Origin: Rhabditoides inermis
Lineage: Eukaryota; Nematoda; Chromadorea; Rhabditida; Rhabditidae
Assembly (NCBI GenBank): GCA_963966185.1
Contig: CAWZYM010000017.1
Span: 292,501 to 356,500 of the forward strand
Reading direction: 5' to 3'
DNA: 64,000 nucleotides
The position numbers and the translations under genes were made by a program. The notes beneath the pieces were generated by a model, which had not been told where the DNA came from, made no database searches, and worked only from the letters and a program-made list of their open reading frames with translations. Positions 37,901-49,360 of this stretch are shown here, piece by piece (the first letter of the stretch is position 1; each line of letters starts with the position of its first letter).

Positions 37901-39808
37901 AGCCTGATTCCGACATGTACATACAATGATAGCATGATGGGTTATCTGGAAGCACACACAATCCTACAGTGGTGTATTGGGGCTCCTTGGCTGGAACAGT
38001 GCGGTGCGAGTCCTGGCTGTTCATGGTAGATGGGCGTGAACATCGCGAAGTGACCAGTTCCGAATGCGAGGCGTGGTAGAAGATCTTGAAAGACTGCCGC
38101 CGCCGATGGTAGGGCTCTCAGAGGGTGAGAGTGGGTTCACGCGCCCCACCGGGAGGTAGTGGAATTCGGTAGAACAATTGCCCGCGAGAGGAATCGAACC
38201 AGCGACCGTACGCTTAGCAAGCTGCGACGCTATCCACTTGGCCAACCCGGCCATTTTTTTTGTTTTTAAAACACCATGCTATCTATCACAAATCCCTAAT
38301 TCCATTAATGAAAATATTTTGTTCTAACACTAATTTCCGGTTTAGTCATTTCAGTCCTTGTTAAGGAAACTAGGAACATCTGCACGAGAGAGCATAACTC
38401 GTATCTTATTAGCATTAATCACAGTCACAGACCACAGCTAATTAATCTCCGCTCTCTGCTCGTGTATGTTTAATGTTTTGCAAACTACTAGCAGAGAAGA
38501 AGAGAAACAAACATGTGAATGGTTGAGTAAGAATATGATGATAAAGAGAACCTCATCTCAGGATTATCGAATTATCACACATGGACACACCGCACATATC
38601 AAATCCTTCTCTTTCTCTCGTGATAATAGAATAATGTATTACAAACAGCGCGGCAGCGCTGGTTGGTTTGTGTTAAGACTATACGCGCGCTAGAATCCGC
38701 AAGAGGCGATTGAGAGAAAGGTCCCTTAGAATCATTGCGAGAACGATGTGAGACTGATAAATGTTATCAAAATTTTCGAAAATGGTTACATTTCGATTTT
38801 GGTATTGCTAGTTCTTCGCGGAACCGAGATACGCGCGCGCGCCCCCTGAGGGGCAGGCAAGCCCCGTTTACGAATCGTTTTCGGAGTAGGGGGTGGCGCG
38901 GTCTGGGTGCCACCACACAGAGAGGATGCACTTTCTAACACACAGCGGGGAATCACACGCTCGTATTGCAAACGCCGCATCGCGTGTTAAGCGCACGGTA
39001 GTGCAGTGGTTAGTGAAAGCGCGCATTGATCCGCGAGGCTGTGGTTCGATTCCGCCTGCCGACAAAATGTTTTGCACATCATGATTTCACCCTTATATGA
39101 CATAAGGTTCACAAATTATCAAATAGGTTCATCTGAACTACTTTTTTGTTAAATTTTACACAACTTTGGAATCAGTACGATAGATGAACTTATTGTTCTG
39201 TTCAAAAAAGTGGTTTTGTGGATCATTGGTTAATGTAAACAAACTTCGATTAAATCCAATAAAAGTGCATTCATTATCTTTCAGCGTAAGAGTAGAGTTT
39301 GTGTTATTGTTTATACGACGTAATACAACAAAAGCCTATGCGTTATTCTATCAATCGAAATAGTACACAAACCTGCTCGAGCTCGAATCGTTGAACCAGA
39401 TATAGTCGATGTCTCAACGTCAATTTAGAGATGTAACATGATTGCTCTCCTACATTTCAATGCAGAAAGAGTAGGTATGATGACTATTTCGATTGATAGA
39501 ATAATGCATGAGCTTTTGGTGCATTACGTCGTATAAACAATAACACAAACTCTACTCTTACGCTAGTCCTTTTAAAAGATAATTGTATCTTGTATCCAGT
39601 TTGTAATTGCGAAATGCGGAACGAATTGGTTCCGTGCGCAACACACATCATGGCCCACCCACTGATGGTCTATATGTTGTGGTGTGAATGGGCTAATCGC
39701 CTAACCAATCCATCTCCCTTCATTCCAACATGCCCTCTCGACAGCGTCTATTAGCACGCCACTTCCTCGATGGTCATTCACCCTCACCACTCGCGACATA
39801 CGGGTGGT

Positions 39809-39853
<45 letters not shown>

Positions 39854-40998
39854 CCAACAAAAAAGAAAGCGAAGGCGTGTCGCTGGCCACTTCCCGTTGC
39901 CGCCAGGGGTAATGCCTACCCTCTACTCCTCTCTCTCTCTCTCTCCTGCCCATCCCATACTCAGACGTGACGGTTGTGAGTTGGGCCGAGCCACGGCTCG
40001 CTGCCGTAACTCGATAGCTCGACATCGTGTATGGGCTATGAGAGGAGAGGCGAGAGGCGAGAGAACACTGCGCTGCGGAGGGCGCGTGCACCGGAGATAG
40101 ATGGAAGGGAGAGAAGAGGATAGCATCCATCCAAATGTGCGTGTGATACGGTTATCTCAACCTAGTTTCCGCCAGCCTCTCTCGTCCCACACCCATCCGC
40201 TCAGCCGACCAATATCCAATTGCGGACAGCGCTCAACTTGATGCTCACACACAATAACGCAACACGATACGGGAACTGAACACGCATGCGCTTAACGCTC
40301 CTCCTAAACAAACCCCGCCCACTCACCCTCGATCGAACCGAGTGCAAATCCGCAAGGCATGCCGTTGTTTTTGTCCTTGAATATGTTGATGCATCGACTC
40401 TGGAATAAACAATAATCTGTCATTTGGCTTGTGAATAGCGGTGAGTGGGAGTGAGTGAATGGCAAATACGAGGATAACACGCATACATCCCAACTGCCAC
40501 TCCACTCCCTATTCTATATGTCCTCTAGCTGCCTTCATCATGTCGTCACAAATGCGTGTGCATATTGGCTGTGATAAATGCGCATGTTTAGATAGGCTCG
40601 CTAGCTACACTCCACACTCCACCCATACCCCAGTCTTGGCCCTGGCCGCGAGTGCCGTCTATTCCGTATACACACTCCCACAATGCATTCTTTTCCCTCC
40701 TCTCCTCTCAACGCAACGCAACTACAAGATGATAGAGGAGACGAGAGAAAGAGAAGAAGAGCGGCGAGAAGGATGGGTATACACACGCGTCCCGCAAATT
40801 ATATGTGTGTGGGAGAGGGACGAGGTTCAAAAGAAAGAAGCAGCTTGTATGGAGAAGAGAACACTACACAGACAGGATAGATAAAAGAACAAAACACAAG
40901 TAAGGCGGTCATTACCTGAAACTTGAGGGGGCTTTCGATCGACTTGACCTCTTGCGGGCCGTTTTCCAGATTGTAGATCTGCAACAGAAAGAAGTGAC

Positions 40999-41047
<49 letters not shown>

Positions 41048-42025
41048 TGAGAGAAAGAGAAAGAGAAAGAGAAAGAGAAAGAGAAAGAGAAAGAGAAAGA
41101 GAAAGAGAAAGAGAAAGAGAAAGAGAAAGAGAAAGAGAAAGAGATAGAGACACCTTGATGGTCCTGTCGGCGAGTGCGACGGCACCCATCGGATACACCA
41201 CGTCAGCAGAGTACACTCGTTCTGGTAACTGAAACACAACACAACAGCTACAATCCATCAAAAGTGAAACGCAAGTGAACAGACCGTTATATTGGCGAGG
41301 CTCGACTGGGTGGGCAGTTGCCGCATGTCCCAGAATCGGAGTGTCTTGTCCCACGAGCCAGTCATCAAGCACGAATAGTTGTTGCCCTGTGCAATTACCG
41401 TCATCGGTTGGTGGGTGAGGAGCTGAGGGTACCTTGATCCAGTGACAGGTGCGCACGGGTCCATCGTGCTGTCCCACCACGGCCACCTGGTTGCTCGCCA
41501 GGTCCCACACACGCACGTCCTTGTCCGCCGACGCAATGAAGATCTTGCTACCGTCCTCAAAACAAACACCCATCTTTCGAGAGAATTGTTGTATATGGAT
41601 TGTGCAGAGAGGACATTCATGTGATATGTGTACTATTAACTATGAATGAGCTCACATCGAACCAGTCAATGTCGAGGATGGGAGCGGGGATCTGCTGCTG
41701 CGCCTTTCCCTCGCACTGTCCATTGTCATTCACCATCCACACGCGGACCTGAACAAAACATCTCCGACGCCCCATACCTTTCTACTTACCATGCCATCCC
41801 ACGATCCGGCGGCAAGCAGTGGCTTCTCAGTACAAGGCGGACTGAACTGAAGTGCCTGTACGGTGTCGTCGGGGGATCCGTCCACCTGAATGGAATAATC
41901 GCTACACTACTTTCCTCCCTCCTACTCACCACAATGTCGTCGGCTCCTGCCGTGGAAGTAGTGGTGGCAGTGCTGCTACCGAACAGCGACGGCTTAGCGC
42001 CGAAGCTGCTCGATGTGCCAAACAT
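34903..42025 (-). CDS. npp-17: mRNA export factor RAE1/Gle2 (WD40)
   Basis: Nuclear-pore-associated beta-propeller that binds the GLEBS motif of NUP98 and acts in mRNA export and mitosis. Eleven exons (41930-42025, 41790-41885, 41656-41748, 41433-41573, 41285-41386, 41154-41228, 40916-40978, 40327-40399, 35722-35828, 35058-35252, 34903-34986) keep frame and give 374 aa (human 368). N-terminal [16 protein letters not shown] is an FG-type lead. WD repeats include [29 protein letters not shown] and [27 protein letters not shown] and [16 protein letters not shown] are RAE1 hallmarks, and the tail is KPRVKK. Intron 8 is 4.5 kb (35829-40326) and carries several mobile elements; the others are 44-263 nt. 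C. elegans npp-17/rae-1 is F10G8.3 (from memory). Confidence 0.95.
36480..36620. other. GC-rich island with hairpin in rae-1 intron 8
   Basis: About 140 bp clearly richer in GC than its surroundings. It contains a perfect 7-bp stem-loop, CCGGAAG/CTTCCGG, at 36507-36526. Function unknown. Confidence 0.4.
36685..36725. repeat. Two 21-bp tandem units with CCAAT
   Basis: CGTGACAGTCGACCAATAGCC is followed by a second, shorter copy at 21-bp offset inside rae-1 intron 8. Each carries a CCAAT box. Confidence 0.6.
37881..38253 (-). mobile_element. tRNA-derived SINE, near full length
   Basis: On the minus strand the head reads GGCCGGGTTGGCCAAGTGG with a tRNA A-box (38234-38244), and GGTTCGATTCC is a perfect B-box (38190-38200). 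The body is about 290 bp and the 3' tail is an AAAC repeat near 37881-37898. The body is shared with the fragment at 16845-17053. Lies in rae-1 intron 8. Confidence 0.85.
38985..39066 (+). mobile_element. Second tRNA-like SINE head
   Basis: A-box TAGTGCAGTGG (38999-39009) and perfect B-box GGTTCGATTCC (39043-39053), 44 bp apart. The flanks do not pair as an acceptor stem, so a SINE head or tRNA relic is likelier than a tRNA gene. It differs in sequence from the SINE at 37881-38253. Confidence 0.6.
39283..39564. mobile_element. Foldback element in rae-1 intron 8
   Basis: About 40-bp perfect terminal inverted repeats (AGCGTAAGAGTAGAGTTTGT and onward to TACGACGTAAT). Inside them is a second inverted pair, ATTCTATCAATCGAAATAGT and its complement. 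No coding capacity. Confidence 0.8.
39811..39848. repeat. (GA)n microsatellite
   Basis: GA tract in rae-1 intron 8. Confidence 0.9.
41002..41145. repeat. (GA)n plus (GAGAAA)n compound microsatellite
   Basis: A GA tract runs into about 16 copies of GAGAAA, filling rae-1 intron 6. On the coding strand it is a pure pyrimidine stretch of about 140 nt between donor and acceptor. Confidence 0.95.
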
Positions 42026-42448
42026 CTATACTGAAAGACTCAACACATACATCAGGATAACAATAGACAAAGAAACCCTGTAGATATTTCAGCGTACATC
42101 GACGCTTCATAAAGCACTGGACAAAACGAAAACGCCAACATTACATACATAATATTTATACTTATCCTTAGATCTCTGGTAAACATGAAACAATTGAACG
42201 TATTTAGCGGGAACGTTGAGTGATCAGAAGCAAGATGACCAATAAAATAAATAAGAAAATATCATATAGAATCCAATCGAAACTTATCACTATTAGTAGA
42301 AGAACACTTGTACTTGAATGATATAGAAGGGAGGGAAGAATCAAGCAACAACGCAACGAGAGACAAGGACATACATGAGAGTGTGTGGTATGTGGAAGGA
42401 GTGGAGTCAAATCCAGTGAATGGCTAGCTGGTATGGTAGTGACGCTGG
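42026..42448. other. Spacer between PTP and rae-1 genes
   Basis: Minus-strand tandem gap. It should contain the 3' UTR of the phosphatase and the rae-1 promoter. Nothing else seen. Confidence 0.4.
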
Positions 42449-44720
42449 CTATTTGCGATATACGTAGTAGACAACGGCAGCTGAAGCGAGCACCAGTCCA
42501 CTTATTGCCATCGCTTTGACGGAGAGACCGGGCCTGTCGCGAGATGCCTCCTGCTCCCGACTGCGAGCCACCATCCGAGCCACCAGAGCACGTCTACAAT
42601 GCCTACTCTCACTCACTGCACATACACGCACGTTGTGCAGGCGCGGGCACTGCCCGCTCACACCACACCTGTCTACCTACACCTACCTACCTACAGACTC
42701 CCTCCACACACCACATGCACACCTCTCCTGCTTCTCACTTGAGACCGATTCGCTTTCATTTCACTCTGCGCGCGCTCTAAATAGAGGATTTGAGATGAGA
42801 CGCGAGTAGACAGAACAAGAAGTGAGACACTCAGGCTATACACATACCACACATCACGACACGCCACAACACGGCAAAGATAGAGCAACAACCGAAACAG
42901 GCACCCGGACTGAGAGAGAAGACTAGAATGTGTGGCAAGGCAAGGTAAAGCGACAAGTGAGAATGAGAGGTGAGTGAGCGGTAGTGGCAAGTGTGTTCTA
43001 GGTATGCTACTCTCTCTCTCCCAGTGTCTAGGCTCGTGTTCACAGTTCACTGCAGGCCGAGGGCGTCTCGCACTACGGAGGCCGTGTCGGAGACGACCTG
43101 GGCGGCGCGCTGGGTGAGGCGCCGCCGCCACTGCGCCCACCTCTTGGCCAGTCGCTCGTCCACCTCGTCCGATGACTCTGCCTCCCGCTTCGCGCCGCCA
43201 GTCGAGGTCGACGGAGACGGCGACTCAGCCACCACTCCTGTCCGCGCACTCGACGGCGACGAACACGAACTCCCATTTCCCGCATCTCCACTCGTCTCGC
43301 CACACTCAAAACAAGACGTAACAAGAGAACAAGCTAAATGATTCACCTTCAATCGGTCAGCGATAGCCTTCCAGCAGAAGCGAAGTTGCTGATGCGTCTG
43401 GATAAGGCCAGTGCGGCTGCGACGCAGTTCAATCACCAACTGCTCGATGTCAATAGACGATACACCCGCTTCGATCTAAAATCAGCATCACAGTTACAGT
43501 AATTAATAGCGTGTGTGCTCACCATAGAGAGTACGCCGTCGACGACAATGAAGGTGCCGGTCCTGCCTATTCCGGCCGAGCAGTGCACGACAACAGGCGG
43601 ATCCGCAGCCGCTGTGGGAAGAACACCAGCAGCCCTAAACACATACACGTTCAAAGGTGTGATGTGTCAACCAAAAACGAAACCAAAATGATTTACTTGA
43701 TAGCGTCGAGGAACTGTAGGAAATCGGCGGTAGAATCAGGAACACCAAAATCGGGCCACTCCACGAACTGGAAGTGTAGAATCGAACGGCGCGAGTCTGC
43801 GGCACCTAAACATAAATATTAAAAGTCAAATGATGAGTTTTTTTTAGATGATATAACTAACCCTCGATTTTCTTCTTGTTGATGAGAGTGAGCTTGCGGA
43901 TTATGTACTTTTCGTTCTCCGTCTGTTCCTCCAACTCTACTCGGAAAGTGTCAAAATTCTTCACGCTTTCCTTCGATGTCGGGTAGTACTCCTCGCATCT
44001 GAACAGAAAAGCTATGTCAGATACACATAAATGACCACACTGGAATCACTCAACACATTTTCGCTACTCAACTCACCCTCCGTACATGACAAACTTTTGG
44101 CCGTTTGCGCTGTAAAATTAACAACTATAAAGTAACATGATTCAATACTGACTTGAGCTGTTCCTTCTCGTACACCCGATTGAGCATGACCACTGCCGGC
44201 ACGTTGTTCTCCCACACCAACTGCCAGTGGTCATTGCATGTGTTCGGAAGAGGGCCCTGCGAAATCAGTAGCATGTAAAACAGATAAAACGAATAACGAG
44301 TACCTGTGTGAGGATGTACTTTCTCTGAGTGTTGGGCATGTCAATGGGCGAGGCGTTTATGTAATCCGAATCGCCGTCCTCCACATCGCGCAGAATCACG
44401 CGGTTGTGGTCGACTCAACACACGCAATCAACATATTGTATTTCATGTATTAGCATGAGTATGTGTAGTTTGTAACGACAACTCACACGCAGACACATCT
44501 CTGTAGCGGTTCTTCTCCACGTTGGCTAGGGAATGGGCCTCCTTCGTCGTCAGCCGTTGCGTCCTCTCATTCTTGTACGACTGCTGTTGGATGTTCTGGA
44601 AAAGACATACAAATAACAATCCTGATTGGCAAAAGTTCTCACATGAAACAACGCATTCCAGTAGTTGGGCCCACGCTGCTCGATTTCGTCAAAGCGGTTG
44701 ATGAGATACTGTTTCGCCAT
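42449..44720 (-). CDS. PTP1B/TC-PTP-like tyrosine phosphatase with C-terminal membrane anchor
   Basis: Non-receptor protein tyrosine phosphatase, probably on the ER face. Exons 44643-44720, 44487-44595, 44304-44413, 44153-44256, 44077-44109, 43862-43998, 43697-43805, 43523-43634, 43051-43475 and 42449-42593 keep frame and give 453 aa. Seen: the [14 protein letters not shown] substrate loop, WPD loop [12 protein letters not shown]-loop [11 protein letters not shown] with the catalytic Cys, and Q-loop QTHQQLRF. After a Ser/Glu-rich tail, the last exon encodes a hydrophobic segment, [20 protein letters not shown], at the very end, a tail anchor like that of PTP1B. A 42-nt in-frame piece after RLK has GTGAAT...TTTTGAG ends and may be an intron, which would give 439 aa. 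If the final intron is kept, a stop comes at once and the anchor is lost. Confidence 0.92.
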
Positions 44721-45500
44721 TTCTGGCGACTTGCACACGGAGACAGCACCAGAAGCAACACACGCGCCTCGTACAAACAACTTCGCCAGTCGCGACGTCG
44801 TCGTGAACTGCCTGAAGAAACACAAAAAAGTGACATCGTTGTCAAACAATCATTCATTAGTTCCACTTACATAATAGTTCCACGACCGTTTCAACAACAC
44901 TTAATTGGAAAATGAAAACAAAACAGTGAAAATCGATACAAAATTAAATCAACAATCAACATATAAAATCAACAAGTAGTTTCAATGAAACTGCCATTCG
45001 CAATTGAAACGAGATTCTTTCGCGCCTCGGAATGTCTATAGTAATTGTAGCATTTAAATAATTGGAAAAGTTATTTAATTATGTTAATAGGGTTATTTCA
45101 AGCACAGTATCTACAATCGACAAGATATAAAAATGTAATTCACATTTGCAAAAACAATTTTTGCAGAACTTTAATAAAGATGGAATATTTGAAAAAAAAA
45201 ATTGTCATAGTGTCATCTTGTGCATCCGATCGTGTCGGTTCTAATTATACTTCGAATGCACTTTTTTATTGCGAGGCTGTCGTACGACCTCCTCGTCCGT
45301 TCCTTTCTTTTGACGTGTCGCACTACCGCCAGCTCTTTACTCATCGACTCCCACCCTCACTTTATTGGGTCGGTTGTGGAGTACGCGATTGATGTTTCTT
45401 ATCATGTCATTCATGTTCGTTAGTGTATGTAATGCATTCAGTCGTCGTCGATGTCTAGTCGAACTGGCTTGTAATATTTCGTCATATGAGTTATATCCAG
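44721..45500. promoter_or_regulatory. Divergent promoter region, PTP / yars-1
   Basis: About 780 bp, AT-rich. The first part holds the phosphatase 5' UTR, with a TTTCTTCAG acceptor upstream of its ATG on the minus strand. No gene seen. Confidence 0.4.
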
Positions 45501-48334
45501 ATGGCCGAGGCTAAGACAGCGGCCGCTGTGCCGAGCGAGGAGCTCACCGAAGAGGGCAAGCAGCGACGCGACCTGATTGTCCGCAATCTTCAGGTTAGAT
45601 TGCATACAGTTTCTGTAATGAATGGCCATCCGTAGGAGGTGCTGGGTGGGGACAAGCTGGCGAAGCAGATCGCGACGGGCAAGAACCCGATCCACGTGTA
45701 CTGGGGCACTGCGACGACTGGCCGCCCTCACGTCGGCTACTTTGTGCCCATGACCAAGATCGGAGACATGCTCAACGCCGGACTCAAGGTGAACCTCATT
45801 CTCATTGTCTTTCCTGTTTCATGCAGTCTTTGTAGGTGACGGTGCTGTTTGCGGACCTGCACGCATTCCTCGACAACATGAAGAGTACGTGGGAGATGCT
45901 CGAGTACCGTGTCGTGTACTACGAGCACGTCATCAAGGCGCTCCTCACCTCGCTCGATGTGCCCATCGACCAGCTCCACTTCGTCCGCGGCACCACCTAC
46001 CAGCTCAGCCGGTAACTCATCTTTTTATTGATTCTCTCACAGTGTTGGTGTTGAGTGAGTACACATTCGACCTTCTTCGCCTGTGCGGCAAGGTGACCCA
46101 GCGAGATGCGGTACGTGCCGGCGCAGAGGTGGTCAAGCAGGTCGCCTCCCCGCTTCTCTCCGGTCTCCTCTACCCTCTTCTCCAGGCGCTCGACGAGCAG
46201 TACCTCAAGGTAACTGTTTCCGCTTCGTTTCCGGTCTATGCGCTGTGTTACAGGTTGACGGCCAATTCGGCGGTGTTGATCAGCGCAAGATCTTCATTCT
46301 GGCGGAGGAGCAGCTGCCGAAGCTCAAGCTCGGCAAGCGCTGGCATCTCATGAACAAGATGGTGCCCGGCCTCACCGGAAGCAAGATGAGCAGGTGAGTC
46401 GACGGTTGAATGGATGTGTTATACTGGTTATGCGTGAATTGCAGTTCCGAGGAGGACTCGAAGATTGATCTGCTTGATGCCGAAGAGAAGGTGAGCTAGA
46501 GAAGAGAACATGACTATGTTGTGATGTTTCTGATGATATGATGTGATGTTTCTAGATCCGTCACAAGATCAACAACGCCCGTTGCGTTGCAGGAGAGGAG
46601 GAGAACCCCGTTATCTCCTTCATCGAGTCGGTCGTCTTCCTCGCCAAGGGAGCTGTCAAGCTTAACGGAAAGTGAGTAGTTACTTCAAAATCGGACATGT
46701 TTAACTGACTTGTGTAGGGAGTACGACTCTGCGGCGGCGCTGAAGACGGCGTTGAGTGACGGGGAAGTGACGGAGCAGCAGCTGAAGCAGGAGCTGTCCG
46801 ACTTCCTCGTCGACGTGCTCTCGAAGGTGCAGGGCTACTGCGACAACGACGAGGTGCGCGCCGCCGCCGTCAAGGGATACGAGGACGTGGCCGCCAGGAA
46901 GGTGAGGGGACAGGGGAATATAGTTGTCCAACGCTCTCTTCAGGTGGACCCGGTCTCTCGCCCTTCCGTCTCGCTCTCCGATGAGCAGAAAGCGACTGTG
47001 CAGAAGGTGCTCGCTGGAGTGGAGGTGAGTGAGCAGTTCGAGCAGAGGATTGACTGACTGTATGTCACTCTCTCCAGACTGTGAACGGAGATGCGCACTC
47101 TGTGGAGTCGGCTGTGAGTGCCGGTCGTCCCGTCAAGCTCGTGTTCCCGATCGCCCCCAAGGGCAAGGTGCACCTTGGATTCCTCCGGCCGCTTCTCTAC
47201 GTCAGAGTGAGTCACGCAACATGTTTCTCCATCAGCCTCCACTTTCTCATTTGTAGTCTCTGGTTGCGGCGGGTGTGTCGGTGGAGGCGACTGTTCTTCT
47301 GTCGGACGTCGAGGCTTTCCTGGATGCCGAGAAGTGCGCGTGGGCCGCGTTCGAGCCTCGATGCAACTACTACAAGGTATACAGATAGATAAAATGTAGG
47401 GAAGGTGATTGATTGAAGGAGCTTCTCTCTGCGCTGGTCGATGGACTCGATCTGTCTGGAAAGGTGAAGATTGTCGCGGCGAGTGAGATCGAGACCGTCT
47501 TCAACAGGTGAGGAGCGTGAGACGCGCGTGGAGATGGAGGACTGTGTTATTGCAGTGACTACGTGTTGTCGATGTACAAGATGGCTTCCTCGGTGACGAC
47601 TGCGGAGGCGTGCGTGCTGCCTGGCGGAGACGAGCGCTCTCTCGCCGTGCTTCTCGTCCCCCTCATATACGCACTGAATGCCCACGAGGCGGCCGCCGAC
47701 GCCATCCTCGTTGGAGACGACATGAAGGCTGTCGCCCAGCTGGCCACCAAGCTCTGGGCCGCCCTCGGACGCGCCCCCATCACACAGCTCGTCGTACCCC
47801 TCCTCCCCGGATGCGACGGACAGAAAATGGCGTGCAGCAATGTCGACTTCATGCTCGACCCCCTCGATACGCCCAAGCAGACCAAGACCAAGGTGGGTGA
47901 GAGAGTATGAAGTGAGTGATGGAGAGAAGGAGGAGAGATGGATTGATCTCTTTCAGATCGCCCGCTCGTTCTGCGAGCCGCAAAACTTGACTGGCAACGT
48001 GGCTATGGTGTACGCGAAGGAAGTGGTGTTCCCTCTGTTGGACGGAAGGCCGCTGCAGATCTCGCGATCGGCCGACAACGGAGGAGACGTGAGCTGCGCC
48101 GACTACGCGGAGCTGGAGAAGGAGTTCGTGACGGGCAGCAACCCTGCATTCCCCCTCCATCCCGGAGACCTGAAGGTGGGACTAGCGATAGGCGAAAAGA
48201 GACATGTGTTTTAGAACGCGGTGGTGTCGTGTGTGAATGGGCTGTTCGACCCTGTTCGCTCCAAGCTGGCAGACACGCAGGCCAAGCTTCTCTCTGCTGC
48301 CTTCCCCGTCAACAAGGGAGGCAAGAAGAAGTAG
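45501..48334 (+). CDS. yars-1: Tyrosyl-tRNA synthetase fused to a degenerate second TyrRS-like half
   Basis: Cytosolic enzyme charging tRNA-Tyr. Fifteen exons (45501-45593, 45636-45788, 45836-46011, 46056-46209, 46254-46393, 46445-46490, 46556-46671, 46718-46901, 46944-47024, 47078-47206, 47257-47376, 47419-47507, 47556-47892, 47957-48175, 48215-48334) keep frame and give 718 aa, about double a single TyrRS. The first half is complete: [15 protein letters not shown] (HIGH-like), [46 protein letters not shown] and [11 protein letters not shown]. The second half repeats the fold in worn form: [24 protein letters not shown], and [12 protein letters not shown] in place of KMSSS. It ends in KGGKKK. 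The ATG used follows an acceptor-like ATCCAG; an in-frame ATG lies 15 nt upstream. C. elegans yars-1 is of similar length (from memory). Confidence 0.94.
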
Positions 48335-48520
48335 ACGCACACTCTTATAGTATTTATGATTTGCGAATGTGCTTTATTCGCCTTTTGATTCCAGTCAAGT
48401 TTCTCATGCGGTGATTGTTTTCGTTTATCCGCTTTTTGTTGGGTGGCTGGGTTTCTCTCGAAAGAGTATCAGATTTATCGTTATGGATTTTTGAATTCTA
48501 ATAAAGACGTCTGTTGATGG

Positions 48521-48703
48521 GTGTGTTGTACATGTAGTGAGATTGCCTGTGGGGGATCCAAGTTCCCATCCGTGAGTGCTATTGCTGTGCATCGACTGGA
48601 GCCGCCTATGCCCGAGGCGCGACCGGCTGTAAATGGTACTCCAGACGATAAGACGCTTTCCTTTGATTTTTTATTACACGAAGCCGATACCGGAGGCATG
48701 TAG
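48521..48703 (+). CDS. Possible small ORF or exon, unrecognised
   Basis: A 60-codon open frame starting 16 nt after the yars-1 poly(A) signal. It encodes a Pro/Glu-containing peptide ending KTLSFDFLLHEADTGGM. The second half looks more protein-like than chance, but there is no homolog I recognise and no clear promoter or acceptor. It could be a short gene, an exon of something missed, or noise. Confidence 0.25.
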   Translation: MCCTCSEIACGGSKFPSVSAIAVHRLEPPMPEARPAVNGTPDDKTLSFDFLLHEADTGGM

Positions 48704-49360
48704 TGAGTATATCGGTAGAGCTTTGATATGGTGATAGCTTGTTTTGGACATTATGCTGGTGTAATGTGTGTGAGGTGCCGCTTGTTACACTGTGGATGAG
48801 TTCACATAGGGATTAGCTGGTAGAAGAAAGACAATTAGCGTGAGTATGTTGCACAACACGGCGGCCTCCTTGTAGATGGCCAATGTTTGCACAGCTCGTT
48901 TGTGATACTCTCCTTTGACGGTCGATTGCGTGCGGAGGTGTCATGACCTCGGCACAATAGAGAGTCAGGATAGATAGATAGAACACGCAAGTACGTCCGG
49001 TGTCAATTTATATGTATTATGTTCCTTTCGATGTAGTACATATCGATACATTGTAGGGTTGAAGTCATGTATTAATAGATTCAAATTTATGCAAGACAGA
49101 CTATGCACATCATTTACTAGAGACTAAAGTCGGTATTTCTTTCAATGCTTATCATTCGCTCCACTCAAAGGAGTGAGTGTTACCTCGGGGCATGTTCTAA
49201 TAGGCGGCACCCTTTGATCTCTAATTACACGAGTATCAGTCTCTATCACCCTGTTTGTTACTCACTCCTTTGCGGCAGGATGTTGTTGCCCGCGGGCACG
49301 CCCCTCCTCCCTTCTTGGATGGTCCGCGGGGGCGGAGTCGTGAGCAGTGAGAGGGTCCCA

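Noticed and set aside
38176..38252. tRNA gene on the minus strand
   Set aside because: A- and B-boxes are present but a proper acceptor stem is not, and the sequence continues into a repeated SINE body.
47078..48334. Independent gene downstream of TyrRS
   Set aside because: All exons are in phase with the upstream TyrRS exons, gaps are intron-sized, and no stop, poly(A) signal or start separates them.
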